In this document: positions 8,821-19,613 of the stretch, in pieces | How positions within the stretch are numbered: the first letter of the stretch is position 1 | Layout: each line of letters begins with the position of its first letter | Origin: Synechococcus sp. AG-683-C23 | GTDB taxonomy: Bacteria; Cyanobacteriota; Cyanobacteriia; PCC-6307; Cyanobiaceae | Direction of reading: 5' to 3' | DNA: 56,275 nucleotides | NCBI GenBank assembly: GCA_003208835.1 | Contig: QCVD01000009.1 | Location: forward strand, 1 to 56,275 | Position numbers and translations under genes: made by a program | Notes under the pieces: generated by a model | What the model was told of the DNA's origin: nothing | The model's database searches: none | What the model saw: the letters and a program-made list of their open reading frames with translations, nothing else

Positions 8821-9269
8821 TTGGCGGTAGCTGAGGGGTTGAGCTGAAGGGGCTGGGGCTTTTGGGCTGAATGGGGATGCTCGGTGCCTTTATAGACCTT
8901 GAGCTTCCGGTACATCTGCCGTCCCAGGGCGTTGTGGGGAAGCATGCCCTTGATGGCTTTTTCCACGATCCGTTCTGGGATGCGCTCCTGAAGGGATTCA
9001 AAGGTTTCAACCTTCATTCCGCCAGGACGACCTGAATGTCGCCGGTAAAGCTTTTGCTGGGGCTTTCTTCCGCTGACTTGAATTTTTTCAGCGTTGACCA
9101 CCACCACGAAATCACCTGTATCGAGGTGAGGCGTGAAGCTGGGGTTGTTTTTGCCGCGCAGAATCGAGGCAACCTCGGTTGCTAGGCGACCAAGGGTCTG
9201 ATTCTCAGCGTCCACCACATACCACTGGCGGTCGATCGAATCGATGGGAGGAAGGGAGGTCTTGTTCAT
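8817..9269 (-). CDS. rplM: 50S ribosomal protein L13
   Basis: 150 aa from the ATG at 9269 ([11 protein letters not shown]). An upstream in-frame start at 9338 would add 23 residues not typical of the family. Conserved L13 stretches are [27 protein letters not shown] and [12 protein letters not shown]. It is coupled to rpsI by a 4-bp overlap and follows truA. Confidence 0.97.
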   Translation of the reverse strand: MNKTSLPPIDSIDRQWYVVDAENQTLGRLATEVASILRGKNNPSFTPHLDTGDFVVVVNAEKIQVSGRKPQQKLYRRHSGRPGGMKVETFESLQERIPERIVEKAIKGMLPHNALGRQMYRKLKVYKGTEHPHSAQKPQPLQLNPSATAK

Positions 9270-9392
9270 CTCGCCGGCAGGCCGGTTCGGTGGTGCTCCG
9301 TCGAAGACGGCGAAGCTGTACAGGATGGTTTGGACCATGATTGGACCAAACCGTGGATCAATGATCGAGCTTACTCCTCAGCAATCCCTCTC

Positions 9393-10310
9393 CTAGGAGC
9401 TGGAATTGTCATCAGAGGTCTTGTTGCTCGTGTCTGGCAAACAAGGAGGATCCGGGGGCGGATCATCCGTTGCTAGAGAAAACCACGGCTGGCAATCGTA
9501 CCAGCCAGCTTTGCTAAAAACCTGGTCCGCATATCCGGCTCTCAATAGACAAAGCCCTCTTGCAGGCGCGGCTTCCCTGACTTGGTCTCGGCGGCGGTCT
9601 CTCCAGCGTTGTTCAAAGGCTTCCACGCTGAGCCGATGCTCTCCGACGGCAACGAGCTGGGCCATCAAGAGTCGAACCATGCCGTAAAGGAATCCACTGG
9701 CTTGGATTTCCACGCGTATAAGGTCACCCTCGCGTTCCACTAGCACGTCTTGGATGGAAGTGCGTGAGTGAGGCCGTCGGCTACCAGCGCGCATGAAGGC
9801 AGCAAAATCATGGAGGCCGATCATCCCTTCAAGGGCAACTCGCATGTTGTCTTCGTCGAGGCGATGGTGGTACCGGTGCCAAGTCCATGGAGTCAGGAAC
9901 AAGTTGGGTCGCCGACTGTTGTGAATGATGTATCTGTAACGCCGGTAAATAGCGGAATAACAGGCATGCCAATCCTTTGGCCTCTCAACAGATTCACGCA
10001 CCCTGATCGATGCGGGTAATCGACCGTTAAGAGCAGGAGCCCACTTTGCGGCAGGAATTGGTCCTGAACAGTCGAAATGCACGACTTGGGCTGCAGCATG
10101 AACGCCAGCATCAGTCCGACCTGCAGCAAAGCTCTGTGTTGGTCGCAGAGGATCGAGTTGACCTATCGCTGCCTCTAAAACGGCTTGCACACTGCGGGCA
10201 TTCTTTTGCCGCTGCCATCCACAAAAATCTGAACCCTCGTACTGCAGGCTGAGGGCAATCCGTCGAAGGATTGGTATCTCAGGGGGTGCAGACGAGGGTT
10301 CAGCGATCAA
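9393..10310 (-). CDS. truA: tRNA pseudouridine(38-40) synthase
   Basis: Converts uridines 38-40 in the tRNA anticodon arm to pseudouridine. 305 aa. The catalytic Asp is in [11 protein letters not shown], and FCGWQRQ and FMRAGS are family motifs. The C-terminal tail is Pro-rich ([11 protein letters not shown]) and longer than usual. The only initiator seen is TTG at 10310: an in-frame TAA lies just upstream and no ATG or GTG occurs before the conserved [12 protein letters not shown]. It sits between rplQ and rplM, its common cyanobacterial place. Confidence 0.95.
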   Translation of the reverse strand: MIAEPSSAPPEIPILRRIALSLQYEGSDFCGWQRQKNARSVQAVLEAAIGQLDPLRPTQSFAAGRTDAGVHAAAQVVHFDCSGPIPAAKWAPALNGRLPASIRVRESVERPKDWHACYSAIYRRYRYIIHNSRRPNLFLTPWTWHRYHHRLDEDNMRVALEGMIGLHDFAAFMRAGSRRPHSRTSIQDVLVEREGDLIRVEIQASGFLYGMVRLLMAQLVAVGEHRLSVEAFEQRWRDRRRDQVREAAPARGLCLLRAGYADQVFSKAGWYDCQPWFSLATDDPPPDPPCLPDTSNKTSDDNSSS

Positions 10311-10336
10311 AAGTTAGACCCTGAAAGGGGTCAGAG

Positions 10337-10687
10337 TTACACCAATTCGATAATGGCCATCTCGGCATTGTCACCACGACGGGGCACCGTCCGCGTAATG
10401 CGGGTGTAGCCACCTTTGCGCTCGCCATATCGGGTCGGCGCCTTGTCAAATAGGGCGTGAACCAGTTGCTTATCGTAGATATAGCCAATAGCTCTCCTTC
10501 GAGACGCCAGGCTGCCGTCCTTGGCCAAGGTAATCATGCGTTCAGCTTCGTCGCGGAGGGCTTTCGCACGTGCCTTGGTGGTGGTGACACGACCTTCGCG
10601 GATGAGTTGGGTGGTGAGGGCGCGCAGCATTGCCTTGCGTTGATCAGCGGGACGACCCAGCTTGGGGACTCGGCATTGATGTCTCAT
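10337..10687 (-). CDS. rplQ: 50S ribosomal protein L17
   Basis: 116 aa of the short bacterial type: [20 protein letters not shown] at the start, then the [17 protein letters not shown] helix and [20 protein letters not shown] near the end. It directly follows rpoA, the standard alpha-operon order. Confidence 0.98.
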   Translation of the reverse strand: MRHQCRVPKLGRPADQRKAMLRALTTQLIREGRVTTTKARAKALRDEAERMITLAKDGSLASRRRAIGYIYDKQLVHALFDKAPTRYGERKGGYTRITRTVPRRGDNAEMAIIELV

Positions 10688-10732
10688 GGTTCTGTCCTAA
10701 TCGAGGTATTGGGGGAGAGCAGGTGACCCAAA

Positions 10733-11671
10733 TTAGGCCGAGGTGCGGCTCTGGGGAATTGAGATGCCGATGCGTTCGAGGGCTTCGATCACTTCGTCGG
10801 CTGATTTAGAACCGAAGTTCTTGATTTCGAGCAGGTCTTCATAGCTGAAGCCCATCAGGTCAGACACAGAGTTGACTTGGGCGCGCTTGAGACAGTTATA
10901 TGCCCGAACGGAGAGGTTTAATTCTTCGAGGGGGATTTGTGCTTCTGCAGAAGGTTCCGGCTCCGCAGCGACTTCCTCGACGAGGGTCACTGTAGCTAGA
11001 GGTTGGAAGAGCTCTAGCAGTTGATTGGCCGTTTGAGCTAGGGCGTCATCGGGTGTGATTGAGCCGTCTGTACAGATTTCAATCCGAAGGCGCTCGCGGG
11101 CTGAACCACCCTCTGCAACAGCTGTTTCGTCAATGTTGAAATTGCAGCGTTTCACTGGCATGAACACCGCATCGATCTGAAGAAGATCGATAGCACTGGT
11201 GTCTTCGTTGTGACGATCGACTGGGCGATAGCCGATTCCACGTTCTACGTGAACTTCCAGTTCAAGGCTGTGTCCGTCTGCGACGGTCGCAATGGTCCGA
11301 TTGCCATCGATGACCTGGACTTGGGACGAAAATTGAAGATCGCTGGCTTTCACATCAGCGGGGCCAGCCACGACAAGGCGTCCAATCTCGAGCTCTGCTG
11401 AGCGGCTATTGACTGAAAGCTCCTTGCAGTTCAGCAAAATGTCGAGAACGTCTTCACGAACACCTGGAACCGTGGCGTACTCGTGGTTGACACCGGCGAT
11501 GCGGATCGCAGTAACGGCGCTTCCCTCAAGCCCGCCCATCAGGACACGGCGCAATGCATTGCCCAAGGTTGTGGCTTGGCCACGCTCGAGGGGACCGATC
11601 AGAAAGACGCCTGTTTGGGCGCGATCCTCGGAGATTTGATGCTCGATGCGATCGATCTGGTATTGCAGCAC
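10733..11671 (-). CDS. rpoA: DNA-directed RNA polymerase subunit alpha
   Basis: Assembly platform of RNA polymerase and contact point for activators. From a GTG at 11671 (read [12 protein letters not shown]) it is 312 aa; a TTG four codons earlier would add MLQT, which I judge unlikely. The N-terminal dimerisation domain has [19 protein letters not shown]. The C-terminal domain has [19 protein letters not shown] and the DNA-contacting segment [15 protein letters not shown]. The Glu-rich linker is near residues 228-246. Confidence 0.97.
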   Translation of the reverse strand: MLQYQIDRIEHQISEDRAQTGVFLIGPLERGQATTLGNALRRVLMGGLEGSAVTAIRIAGVNHEYATVPGVREDVLDILLNCKELSVNSRSAELEIGRLVVAGPADVKASDLQFSSQVQVIDGNRTIATVADGHSLELEVHVERGIGYRPVDRHNEDTSAIDLLQIDAVFMPVKRCNFNIDETAVAEGGSARERLRIEICTDGSITPDDALAQTANQLLELFQPLATVTLVEEVAAEPEPSAEAQIPLEELNLSVRAYNCLKRAQVNSVSDLMGFSYEDLLEIKNFGSKSADEVIEALERIGISIPQSRTSA

Positions 11672-11717
11672 GGTCTGAAGCAAAGAAGGGGAAAAGAACC
11701 GGAAAGGCGAAGTTGGT

Positions 11718-12110
11718 TCAGACGCGGCGGCGCTTAGGCCGGCGACAACCGTTGTGGGGTAGAGGCGTGACGTCTCTGATCAGTGTGATCTCAAGGCCGG
11801 CGACCTGAAGGGCACGGATGGCTGTTTCACGGCCTGACCCTGGACCACGAACCTTGACTTCAATTTGACGCATGCCCTGCTCAAGGGCTCGGCGGGCAGC
11901 AGCTTCAGCAGCTGTTTGTGCAGCGAAGGGAGTCCCTTTGCGAGCCCCCTTGAAACCGCTGGCACCGGCTGAAGACCAGGCGATGACCTCACCTGCTGTG
12001 TCGGTGATCGACACAATCGTGTTGTTGAAGGTGCTTTGGATATGTGCAACACCATTGGGGACGTTGCGTTTGGCCTTCTTGGGACCAGATTTTTTAGCGG
12101 TTTTGGCCAT
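11718..12110 (-). CDS. rpsK: 30S ribosomal protein S11
   Basis: 130 aa. N-terminal Lys-rich tail, then [19 protein letters not shown], and the C-terminal [10 protein letters not shown] typical of S11 at the platform of the small subunit. It lies between rpsM and rpoA. Confidence 0.98.
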   Translation of the reverse strand: MAKTAKKSGPKKAKRNVPNGVAHIQSTFNNTIVSITDTAGEVIAWSSAGASGFKGARKGTPFAAQTAAEAAARRALEQGMRQIEVKVRGPGSGRETAIRALQVAGLEITLIRDVTPLPHNGCRRPKRRRV

Positions 12111-12146
12111 GGGCCGTTAGGAGACGAGGTAAGGGACGGAGGTGAA

Positions 12147-12512
12147 TTACTTCTTCTTGCCAGCAACAGTCTTACGAGCACCGCGGCGTGTGCGGGCGTT
12201 CGTGCGGGTGCGCTGGCCGCGAACCGGAAGGCTCATCCGATGCCGACGGCCTCGCACACAGCCGATGTCTTGCAGTCGCTTCAGGGCCATGCCCTCTTGA
12301 CGACGCAAATCACCTTCGATGGTGAAAGCCTCGGTTGCACCACGGAGCTTCTGGATGTCGCCATCCTCGAGATCCTTGACCCTGATGTCGGGGTTCACCC
12401 CCGCTTTGGCCAAGATGGCTTTGGCCCGTGTGAGGCCAACTCCATAGATATAAGTGAGGGAAACTTCAACCCGCTTATCACGGGGGATGTCAACGCCGGC
12501 GATCCGTGCCAC
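12147..12512 (-). CDS. rpsM: 30S ribosomal protein S13
   Basis: 121 aa. Starts [20 protein letters not shown], contains the helix-turn-helix region [12 protein letters not shown], and ends with the basic tail [20 protein letters not shown] that contacts P-site tRNA. It follows rpmJ, the usual order. Confidence 0.98.
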   Translation of the reverse strand: MARIAGVDIPRDKRVEVSLTYIYGVGLTRAKAILAKAGVNPDIRVKDLEDGDIQKLRGATEAFTIEGDLRRQEGMALKRLQDIGCVRGRRHRMSLPVRGQRTRTNARTRRGARKTVAGKKK

Positions 12513-12618
12513 GGAGGTTCAATCAAAAGGGACATAAGGCCTCCCGTATGTCGGAGGCAATGGACGGCAGCTGATGAAACGCTATGGCTCGATCAGCTGC
12601 TTAAAACAACGTTCGGGG

Positions 12619-12732
12619 TCAGCCCTGACGTTGCTTGTGCTTTGGGTTGGTGCAAATCACCATGACCCGACCGTGGCGACGGATCACCCGGCACTTCTCG
12701 CACATTTTTTTAACAGAAGCGCGCACCTTCAT
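12619..12732 (-). CDS. rpmJ: 50S ribosomal protein L36
   Basis: 37 aa, beginning [15 protein letters not shown] and ending NPKHKQRQG. Zinc-ribbon ligands Cys11, Cys14, Cys27 and His32 are all present. It sits between adk and rpsM, as in most bacteria. Confidence 0.96.
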   Translation of the reverse strand: MKVRASVKKMCEKCRVIRRHGRVMVICTNPKHKQRQG

Positions 12733-12778
12733 TAGGCGTGGCTCTCCCAATTTCCAAACGACAAACTTACCATGCGGG

Positions 12779-13330
12779 TCAACCGAGAACCTTGTTGATC
12801 AGTCCAGTGATTTCTTCCACTGAACCCTGGGCTGGAACGCTGATGAGCAATCCCTTGTTTTGGTAGTAACTGATCAACGGAGCGGTCTTGTCTCGGTACA
12901 CCTCTAGCCGGTTTCGGATCACGTCTTCGTTGTCATCGGCCCGGCCGCGGCTCAGCATTCGTGTGATGAGGACTGCGTCGTCCAATTCGAGCAGGACGAC
13001 TGCTTCAATCGGTTGCTTCAGCTCTTCCAGTAAGGGTTCCAGAGCTTCAGCTTGTGGAACGGTGCGTGGGAAACCATCAAGGAGCCACCCTTCCCCAGAG
13101 AGGGCTTTCATCTGACTTTCAACGATCGCCAGAACAAGCTTGTCGCTGACGAGCTCTCCACGGTTCATCACGGCTTCGGCTTCTTGTCCCAGCTCTGATT
13201 TCGCAGCGACTTCAGTTCTCAGCAGATCCCCTGTGGACAGATGTTTCATCCCATTGGAGTCGCAGATGCGAGTGGCCTGGGTGCCTTTACCCGCACCAGG
13301 TGGACCGAGAAAAAGAAGGCGGGTTTTCAT
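12779..13330 (-). CDS. adk: Adenylate kinase (short-LID type)
   Basis: Balances ATP, ADP and AMP. From the ATG at 13330 ([17 protein letters not shown]) it is 183 aa; a start 8 codons earlier is possible but not family-like. The P-loop GPPGAGKGT is at 9-17, the AMP-binding DGFPRT region follows, and the LID is short ([15 protein letters not shown]), as in cyanobacterial enzymes. It sits between secY and rpmJ. Confidence 0.97.
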   Translation of the reverse strand: MKTRLLFLGPPGAGKGTQATRICDSNGMKHLSTGDLLRTEVAAKSELGQEAEAVMNRGELVSDKLVLAIVESQMKALSGEGWLLDGFPRTVPQAEALEPLLEELKQPIEAVVLLELDDAVLITRMLSRGRADDNEDVIRNRLEVYRDKTAPLISYYQNKGLLISVPAQGSVEEITGLINKVLG

Positions 13331-13376
13331 TGAGGTTGTGGAGAGGAATGACAACAGTGGGTGCTGTGGTGAGAGC

Positions 13377-14696
13377 TCACTGACGCACGAGACCTTCGTA
13401 GCGCTGAGAAATCACGTAGGTCTGAACCTGTTTTGCCGTGTCAATGGCCACACCCACAAGAATGAGCAATGACGTGGCGCCGAGTCCTTGGAATGTCTGC
13501 ACGTTGGTGGCCCGTTCCACTGCAGCAGGGATGATCGCGACGGAGCCCAGGAAAAGACCACCGAGCAACGTCAGTCTGTTCTGCACTCCAGAGAGGTAGT
13601 TGGTGGTGGCACTTCCAGGGCGCACTCCAGGGATGGCCACACCACCTCGCTTGAGGTTCGTGGCGATATCTGCAGGGTTCACCGTTAGAGATGCATAGAA
13701 GTAGGAGAACCCCAGAATCAAGGTGAAAAAAGCCAGGGCGTAAGGCCAGGGATTCGATGCGCTGGGATTGAGCATGCTTGCGGCTCGAATCAGCCATTCG
13801 CTTTTGGTGAGATTCGCCACCGTGACGGGTAAGAAAATCAACGCCGAAGCAAAAATGATTGGCATCACCCCACCGGCATTCAGCTTGAGGGGCAAGTAGC
13901 TCTGACGCGTTGGTAAAGCACCAGCACCGCCGACTTGGCGTTTGGCACTCACAATCGGTATGCGACGGGCCCCTTCTTGAACAAAGATGATTCCGACAAT
14001 CGTGGCTAGAAACACCAGCACAAGCACAACAATTCCCAAAACGGTGTCGCGGTCTCCCGTCTGAGCCGCCTCGATTGTTGCCCCAAGGGTGCGAGGAAGG
14101 GTCGCAACGATGTTCAGGAAGATCACCAGAGATGCCCCTTGTCCAATCCCTCTTTCGGTGATGACCTCCGCTATCCACATCACGATCATGGATCCGGTGA
14201 CGAGGGCTAAAGCTGTTTGAACCACGAAGACAACTTCGCTTAACCCCTCGACGGCGTATTGACGCAAAATCATGGCAAACACCACGCTTTGGATGAGTCC
14301 CCAGCCAAGAGCGACGTAGCGCGTGATTTGAGCAATTTTGCGCCGACCGGCTTCGCCTTCATTTTTTTGAAGGTCTTCCAGCTGTGGCAACGCTGCTGTC
14401 AGCAGTTGAAGAATGATCGATGCATTAATGAAGGGGAGAATTCCAAGCGCGAAAATTCCCAAGGTGGAGATTCCTCCACCCGTGAAAATATCGAGGAAGC
14501 CAATCAGCTGACCTCCTTGATCGATGAACTGTTTGAAAGCTTCCCTATCAATCCCTGGCATGGGGATGTAGATGCCAAGACGGACCAGAAGCAGCAGACC
14601 AAGGGTGGTAAGCACCCGACTGCGCAACCCTGGGTTTGTGATCAGCTGGGTGATCACTTCTGCGGCATTGGGGTTACGTCCCCGACTGACGAGCAT
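13377..14696 (-). CDS. secY: Protein translocase subunit SecY
   Basis: Channel subunit of the SecYEG translocon in plasma and thylakoid membranes. 439 aa with ten predicted membrane helices. The plug and pore regions IFTGGGISTLGIFALGILP, the cytoplasmic loop with NEGEAGRRKI, and the C-terminal ETAKQ-like DTAKQVQTYVISQRYEGLV are recognisable. It lies in its standard place between rplO and adk. Confidence 0.98.
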   Translation of the reverse strand: MLVSRGRNPNAAEVITQLITNPGLRSRVLTTLGLLLLVRLGIYIPMPGIDREAFKQFIDQGGQLIGFLDIFTGGGISTLGIFALGILPFINASIILQLLTAALPQLEDLQKNEGEAGRRKIAQITRYVALGWGLIQSVVFAMILRQYAVEGLSEVVFVVQTALALVTGSMIVMWIAEVITERGIGQGASLVIFLNIVATLPRTLGATIEAAQTGDRDTVLGIVVLVLVFLATIVGIIFVQEGARRIPIVSAKRQVGGAGALPTRQSYLPLKLNAGGVMPIIFASALIFLPVTVANLTKSEWLIRAASMLNPSASNPWPYALAFFTLILGFSYFYASLTVNPADIATNLKRGGVAIPGVRPGSATTNYLSGVQNRLTLLGGLFLGSVAIIPAAVERATNVQTFQGLGATSLLILVGVAIDTAKQVQTYVISQRYEGLVRQ

Positions 14697-14802
14697 GTCC
14701 GGAAGAAAGAAAGGTTGGGCTGATGCAGCAAAGCCGCCCGTGGACCAAAGTCCAGCGGACGGCTCAGACCCTAAGGCTGAAAAGGCAACGAGGCCTGATC
14801 AG

Positions 14803-15258
14803 TCAGTCAAGGGTTTCGCAGGTGCCGCCGGCCGCTTCGATCTTGGTGCGGGCGGAAGCTGTGAACGCCGAGGCTTGCACCGTCAGGTTCTTCACGGTGA
14901 GTTCACCGGTGCCGAGCATCTTTAAGGGATGCTTGGGGCTCGTCACGATGCCGTCTTTAACGAGGGAATCCAAATTCACGGTGGATCCATCCTTGAGCTC
15001 TTTCAAGGCAGACACGTTTAACACTGTGAAGTGCTTCTGATTGACCAGAGGAAAATGCTTCAGCTTTGGTACCCGGCGGTATAGCGGCATCTGTCCACCT
15101 TCGAACCCAGGACGGGTTGGGCGGCCGGAGCGTGACTTTTGGCCACGCATGCCGAAACCGCAGCTGGCGCCCTGACCAGCGGCAATGCCACGGCCCTTAC
15201 GCAGTTTGCGGCGACGAGCGCCTTTGTTGGCTTTGAGGGAGTCGAGTCGGAGAGTCAT
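14803..15258 (-). CDS. rplO: 50S ribosomal protein L15
   Basis: 151 aa. N-terminal Gly/Arg-rich extension [20 protein letters not shown], then [19 protein letters not shown], which is diagnostic of L15. It starts 6 bp after rpsE and precedes secY. Confidence 0.98.
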   Translation of the reverse strand: MTLRLDSLKANKGARRRKLRKGRGIAAGQGASCGFGMRGQKSRSGRPTRPGFEGGQMPLYRRVPKLKHFPLVNQKHFTVLNVSALKELKDGSTVNLDSLVKDGIVTSPKHPLKMLGTGELTVKNLTVQASAFTASARTKIEAAGGTCETLD

Positions 15259-15264
15259 CGCGAA

Positions 15265-15912
15265 TCAGGAGTAGATCTGCTCGAGGGAGATTCCCCGTTC
15301 TTTTGCAGTCTCCTTGTGAGTACGAAGACTGGACAAGGCCACCATGGCAGCCCGTGCATTGTTGAGGGGAGTTTTACTGCCTAAACGTTTTGCCAAGACA
15401 TTTTTGATGCCGGCGAGTTCGAGGACAGTACGAATGGAACCACCGGCAATTACGCCAGTACCAGGGGCAGCAGGGCGAATCAGAACGCTAGCTGCACCAT
15501 CGCGACCATTCGACAGGGTTGGAATTGAGCTGTGGCGGGTTAGAGGCACCTTCACTAGGTGCTTCTTGCCATCAGCAACGCCCTTGCGGACGGCACCGAT
15601 CACGTCACCAGCTTTACCAACACCGACGCCGACTTGTCCCTTTTCGTTTCCGACGACAACGATGGCTCGGAAGCTCATCTTTTTGCCACCTTTGACGGTT
15701 TTGGACACCCGTCGGATTTGAACGACGCGCTCTTGCCATTCTGAGTCGCGATCTTGGCCGCGACGTCCGCCCCGGCGATCACCACGTCGGTCACCGCGAC
15801 CGCCGCCGCCGCCACCGCGACGCTGTTCTTGTTGCTGCCCTTCGGCTGCCGCTGGTACATCAGCTGCACCAGGTACGGCGTTGGGATTGGATTGAGGAGA
15901 AGAATCTGTCAT
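15265..15912 (-). CDS. rpsE: 30S ribosomal protein S5 with a Gly/Arg-rich N-terminal extension
   Basis: 215 aa, against about 165 in many bacteria. Residues from about 56 onward are normal S5: [20 protein letters not shown], then the conserved [14 protein letters not shown] and the C-terminal domain [19 protein letters not shown]. The first 55 residues are low complexity, with [20 protein letters not shown]-type sequence reminiscent of RGG RNA-binding tails. The ATG at 15912 is the natural start, 14 bp after rplR. Confidence 0.97.
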   Translation of the reverse strand: MTDSSPQSNPNAVPGAADVPAAAEGQQQEQRRGGGGGGRGDRRGDRRGGRRGQDRDSEWQERVVQIRRVSKTVKGGKKMSFRAIVVVGNEKGQVGVGVGKAGDVIGAVRKGVADGKKHLVKVPLTRHSSIPTLSNGRDGAASVLIRPAAPGTGVIAGGSIRTVLELAGIKNVLAKRLGSKTPLNNARAAMVALSSLRTHKETAKERGISLEQIYS

Positions 15913-15926
15913 GGGTAAAGCAGGGA

Positions 15927-16295
15927 TCAGAACTGAAGGCCCGCTTCCCGGGCAGCGTCGGCAAGGGCTTTAATCCGACCGTGGTAGAGGTTCCCTCCAC
16001 GATCGAAGACCACCTGCTCGATGCCCTTGGCGATCGCGCGCTTGGCGACGAGTGCACCGACAGCAACGGAGGCGTCACAACTTCCAGCGTTGGTTTTTAA
16101 GCCGGAACGGAGTTCCTTATCAACGGTGGATGCTGAACAGAGGGTGCTCTGAGCAGCGTCGTCGATGAGCTGGGCGTAGATGTGGTTGTTGGAGCGAAAC
16201 ACAGCCAGCCGAGGACGGTTGGATGTGCCGGAGATGTGACGACGGAGGCGCCGATGGCGCTTCTGCGTCTGTTGTTTGCGAGAGAGTTTCGACAT
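15927..16295 (-). CDS. rplR: 50S ribosomal protein L18
   Basis: 122 aa. Basic N-terminus [17 protein letters not shown], the 5S-rRNA-binding core [20 protein letters not shown], and the C-terminal [20 protein letters not shown], all L18 hallmarks. It sits between rplF and rpsE. Confidence 0.98.
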   Translation of the reverse strand: MSKLSRKQQTQKRHRRLRRHISGTSNRPRLAVFRSNNHIYAQLIDDAAQSTLCSASTVDKELRSGLKTNAGSCDASVAVGALVAKRAIAKGIEQVVFDRGGNLYHGRIKALADAAREAGLQF

Positions 16296-16328
16296 GGTGT
16301 GTGAAGGGGAGGAAGGTCTGGAAGAGCG

Positions 16329-16868
16329 TTATTTCTTGCCGGACTTGCCTGCCTTTCGCAGGATGTGCTCGCCCTCATATTTGATGCCTTTGCCCTTGTA
16401 AGGCTCAGGAGGACGGATCGCGCGAACCTTAGCGGCCTCGTTGCCGACCAATTCTTTGTCAATGCCGGAGACAATCACCCTGGTGTTGTTTTCAACTTTG
16501 AAGGTGATGCCAGCTGGAGCTGGTATTTCGACGGGATGGCTATACCCAGCACTCACGACGAGTGTTGTTCCTTTGACTTGGGCCCGTGAGCCCACACCAA
16601 CGATTTCAAGGGCTTTGCTGTAGCCGTTGTTGACACCTTCAATCATGTTGGCGACGAGGGTGCGGCTCAGGCCGTGGCGTTCCCGTGAGATCCGCTTTGT
16701 GCTCGTGGGTATAACCACGATCATGTTGGCTTCTTGGCTAACGCTGACGCCCTCAGGAAGAGTGCGCTCGAGTTCACCTTTCGGTCCCTTCACTTTGACG
16801 GTTAGACCGTCGAGGGAAACAGTGACTTTGTCCGGGACGGGGACAGGGTTTTTTCCAATACGTGACAT
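16329..16868 (-). CDS. rplF: 50S ribosomal protein L6
   Basis: 179 aa. Starts [17 protein letters not shown]. The C-terminal signature [20 protein letters not shown] identifies L6. It lies between rpsH and rplR. Confidence 0.98.
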   Translation of the reverse strand: MSRIGKNPVPVPDKVTVSLDGLTVKVKGPKGELERTLPEGVSVSQEANMIVVIPTSTKRISRERHGLSRTLVANMIEGVNNGYSKALEIVGVGSRAQVKGTTLVVSAGYSHPVEIPAPAGITFKVENNTRVIVSGIDKELVGNEAAKVRAIRPPEPYKGKGIKYEGEHILRKAGKSGKK

Positions 16869-16882
16869 GGTTCAGCTCCGGA

Positions 16883-17284
16883 TCAGTAGACGTAACAGAG
16901 CACTTCGCCGCCGACGCCCTCTCGGCGTGCATCGCGGTCACTCATCACCCCTCTCGAGGTGGAGATGATCGCGACACCAAGCCCTCCGAGGACCTTGGGA
17001 AGGCCACGAGTGTTCTTGTAGATGCGGAGACCTGGCTTGCTCACACGCTGCATGGAGCGAATGGTGGGCAAACGGTGCTTTCCGCTGTATTTGAGGGAGA
17101 GCACCAATTCGGCTCGAAAGCCTTCTCCTTCTTCGTTGATTTCGGAGATGAAACCCTCTTGCTGCAACACTTTCGCGATGCTACGGGTCATCCGTGAAGC
17201 GGGAACCTTGGTGGTCTCGTGACGCTTTTCACTCGCATTACGAATGCGGGTGAGCATGTCAGAAATTGGGTCGTGGTTGGCCAT
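16883..17284 (-). CDS. rpsH: 30S ribosomal protein S8
   Basis: 133 aa. Starts [17 protein letters not shown] and ends with the S8 motif [20 protein letters not shown]. The family is the spc-operon autoregulator in E. coli; whether that applies here is unknown. It lies between rplE and rplF. Confidence 0.98.
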   Translation of the reverse strand: MANHDPISDMLTRIRNASEKRHETTKVPASRMTRSIAKVLQQEGFISEINEEGEGFRAELVLSLKYSGKHRLPTIRSMQRVSKPGLRIYKNTRGLPKVLGGLGVAIISTSRGVMSDRDARREGVGGEVLCYVY

Positions 17285-17303
17285 AGGTATAGACGGGGAG
17301 GGC

Positions 17304-17843
17304 TCAGTTGCTCTGGAATGGCATTCCCATCTCGCTGAGGAGGGCCCTGCCCTCTTCGTCAGAACGGGCAGTGGTCACGATGGTGATGTCCATGCCCCTG
17401 ATGGCATCGATCTTGTCGAAGGAAATTTCAGGGAAGATGATTTGTTCCCTCACCCCAAGGGTGTAGTTACCGCGTCCGTCGAAGCTTTTTGCGCTCACCC
17501 CGCGGAAGTCGCGAATTCGTGGGAGTGCAAGGTTGATCAGCCGCTCGAGGAAGGCATACATCCGATCACCGCGCAGGGTGACGGCACAGCCAATAGGCAT
17601 GCCCTGGCGGATTTTGAAGCCTGCGATTGCTTTTTTTGCACGCGTCACAACCACTTTTTGGCCAGTGATCTGTGCAAGCTCCTTAACCGAAGCCTCGAGA
17701 GACTTGGCATTCGTAGCAGCTTCGCCGAGGCCTCGGTTAACGGTGACTTTCACCACCTTCGGGACTTCGTGGATGTTGGTGAGGGAGAGATCCTTCAGCA
17801 GTTTGGGCTGGATGGTCTCCCGGTAGCGCTTCTTGAGTGACAT
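17304..17843 (-). CDS. rplE: 50S ribosomal protein L5
   Basis: 179 aa. Contains the L5 landmarks [35 protein letters not shown] and [20 protein letters not shown]; binds 5S rRNA. It follows rplX; rpsN does not intervene, as usual in cyanobacteria. Confidence 0.98.
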   Translation of the reverse strand: MSLKKRYRETIQPKLLKDLSLTNIHEVPKVVKVTVNRGLGEAATNAKSLEASVKELAQITGQKVVVTRAKKAIAGFKIRQGMPIGCAVTLRGDRMYAFLERLINLALPRIRDFRGVSAKSFDGRGNYTLGVREQIIFPEISFDKIDAIRGMDITIVTTARSDEEGRALLSEMGMPFQSN

Positions 17844-17884
17844 AACGGGGGTGGGGTGCTTCTGGGCTTGGTCAGAAGTCGGGT

Positions 17885-18241
17885 TCAGTCGAGGACTTCA
17901 CCGGTTTTCTTCAACTTGCGCTTCTTCGTGCCGTCTTTTTCGACAACGATTTCAACGCGGCTTGCCACCTTTTTATCGGTGGAATACAGCATCACGTTTG
18001 AGGCATGCAGTGATGCTTCCTCGGTGACAATGCGTCCGGTCTCACCTTCTTGGGAAGGTTTCTCGTGACGGGTACGCATATTGACGCCCTCCACGATGAC
18101 GCGGTTTTCATTGGGCAATGTCCGGAGAACGGCTCCGGTTTTGCCCTTGTCCTTACCGGCAATCACCTGGACGGTGTCACCTTTGCGGATGCGCATTTTG
18201 ATGCGCTCAACGGCCTTTGGTTTTGTGGTTGCTGTCGCCAT
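17885..18241 (-). CDS. rplX: 50S ribosomal protein L24
   Basis: 118 aa. The KOW motif [20 protein letters not shown] and the following [17 protein letters not shown] are typical of L24, an assembly initiator of the large subunit. It starts 2 bp after the rplN stop. Confidence 0.97.
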   Translation of the reverse strand: MATATTKPKAVERIKMRIRKGDTVQVIAGKDKGKTGAVLRTLPNENRVIVEGVNMRTRHEKPSQEGETGRIVTEEASLHASNVMLYSTDKKVASRVEIVVEKDGTKKRKLKKTGEVLD

Positions 18242-18243
18242 GG

Positions 18244-18609
18244 TCAGATCACCTCTGGAGCGAGGGAAACGATTTTGGTGAAGTTGCGCTCACGCAGTTC
18301 GCGGGCCACAGGTCCGAAGACGCGAGTGCCTTTGGGGTTTTTGTCGTCGTTGATGATCACAGCAGCGTTGTCATCAAACCGGATTGAATTTCCGGTCTCA
18401 CGACGCATGGTTGCTTTGGTGCGGACCACAACAGCTTTGACCACATCAGACTTTTTGACGCCCATATTGGGCATCGCATCTTTGACTGCGGCGACGATGA
18501 CGTCACCGACGTGGGCATAGCGACGATTGGTACCCAGAACACGAATGCACTGGATGCGTTTGGCACCGCTGTTATCGGCAACGGTGAGGAAAGATTCCTG
18601 CTGAATCAC
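18244..18609 (-). CDS. rplN: 50S ribosomal protein L14
   Basis: 121 aa. Starts [20 protein letters not shown] and includes [16 protein letters not shown] and the [17 protein letters not shown] signature. It overlaps rpsQ by 4 bp. Confidence 0.98.
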   Translation of the reverse strand: MIQQESFLTVADNSGAKRIQCIRVLGTNRRYAHVGDVIVAAVKDAMPNMGVKKSDVVKAVVVRTKATMRRETGNSIRFDDNAAVIINDDKNPKGTRVFGPVARELRERNFTKIVSLAPEVI

Positions 18610-18893
18610 TTGTTGGCCTCCTCTGCTGTCGCTTCAGCAGCTGCAGCTTTGGGGCTGTGGCTGATGACTTCAGCGATCGCCCAGCGTTTCTGGCGACTCA
18701 TCGGACGGGTTTCCGTGATGCGAACACGGTCCCCAACGCGACAGGAGTTGTCTTCGTCGTGGGCTTTGTAGCGGGTGGTACGGCTGACCGTCTTTTGATA
18801 GATGGGGTGAGGGAAGCGGGTTTCCACCGCAACCACCACTGTTTTCTCCATCTTGTCGCTGACGACGGTGCCGACCCTTTCTTTAACTGCCAT
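18606..18893 (-). CDS. rpsQ: 30S ribosomal protein S17
   Basis: 95 aa. Starts [20 protein letters not shown], with the [18 protein letters not shown] motif. It has an Ala-rich C-terminal tail ([15 protein letters not shown]). Its stop overlaps the rplN start by 4 bp. Confidence 0.97.
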   Translation of the reverse strand: MAVKERVGTVVSDKMEKTVVVAVETRFPHPIYQKTVSRTTRYKAHDEDNSCRVGDRVRITETRPMSRQKRWAIAEVISHSPKAAAAEATAEEANK

Positions 18894-18908
18894 GGTTAGA
18901 GATGGGGA

Positions 18909-19118
18909 TCAGGAGGCGGTGGAGCGTTGACGCTCCGACTGCACCGTCAGCAGCTGGGCCAGCTTGATGCGGACCTCTTTGAAACGGTGAGTGTTAGCGA
19001 GTTGGCGCGTGGCCTGCTCAAAGCGGAGCTGAAAAAGTTCGCGGCGTAAACCGTCGATCTTTTCGCTGATATCCGCATCGGAGAGGTTGCGCACCTCGCT
19101 GGTGTTGGGACGGGCCAT
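18909..19118 (-). CDS. rpmC: 50S ribosomal protein L29
   Basis: 69 aa helical protein with the family core [20 protein letters not shown] and [16 protein letters not shown]. It begins 2 bp after the rplP stop. Confidence 0.97.
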   Translation of the reverse strand: MARPNTSEVRNLSDADISEKIDGLRRELFQLRFEQATRQLANTHRFKEVRIKLAQLLTVQSERQRSTAS

Positions 19119-19120
19119 GG

Positions 19121-19597
19121 TCAGGACTCCACGGTGACGGCTTTAGAAGCAGCCGGGGCTTTGGCTCCAGCTTTCTTTTCCTCATCACCGAGGGCGATGA
19201 ATTTGGTTTTGACTGGCAGCTTGAATTGAGCCAGGCGCATGGCTTCTTTAGCGATTTCGGGAGTGATTTCCTCACCACCCATCTCGAAGAGAATCCGACC
19301 TGGCTTAATCACAGCAACCCAGAATTCTGGATTGCCTTTACCAGAACCCATACGGGTTTCAGCGGCGCGCATGGTGACTGGCTTATCGGGGAAAATCCGA
19401 ATCCAGATCTTTCCGCCACGTTTGACGTAACGGGTCATGGCACGGCGGCTGGCCTCGATTTGACGCGAGGTGATCCAGCCACACTCTTGGGCTTGAAGCG
19501 CAAACTCACCAAAAGCAATCGTGTTGCCTCTGGTGGCGACGCCGCGCATGCGGCCTCGCTGTTGTTTACGGAATTTGACGCGTTTTGGACTCAGCAT
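19121..19597 (-). CDS. rplP: 50S ribosomal protein L16
   Basis: 158 aa. [19 protein letters not shown] at the start, [20 protein letters not shown] in the middle and MRMAxFKLP-like [15 protein letters not shown] toward the end. A roughly 20-residue Ala/Lys-rich C-terminal extension follows the core. It lies between rpsC and rpmC. Confidence 0.98.
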   Translation of the reverse strand: MLSPKRVKFRKQQRGRMRGVATRGNTIAFGEFALQAQECGWITSRQIEASRRAMTRYVKRGGKIWIRIFPDKPVTMRAAETRMGSGKGNPEFWVAVIKPGRILFEMGGEEITPEIAKEAMRLAQFKLPVKTKFIALGDEEKKAGAKAPAASKAVTVES

Positions 19598-19613
19598 GGT
19601 TTAGGCCTCCGGT

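Noticed and set aside
12036-12665. Plus-strand open frame of 209 codons across rpsM, rpmJ and rpsK
   Set aside because: Antisense to three certain ribosomal protein genes, no recognisable family.
13441-14178. Second minus-strand frame of 245 codons inside secY
   Set aside because: Rich in Arg, His, Ser and Cys with no membrane pattern; it is an out-of-frame shadow of secY.
17244-17840. Plus-strand frame of 198 codons opposite rplE
   Set aside because: Exactly antisense to rplE with no family resemblance.
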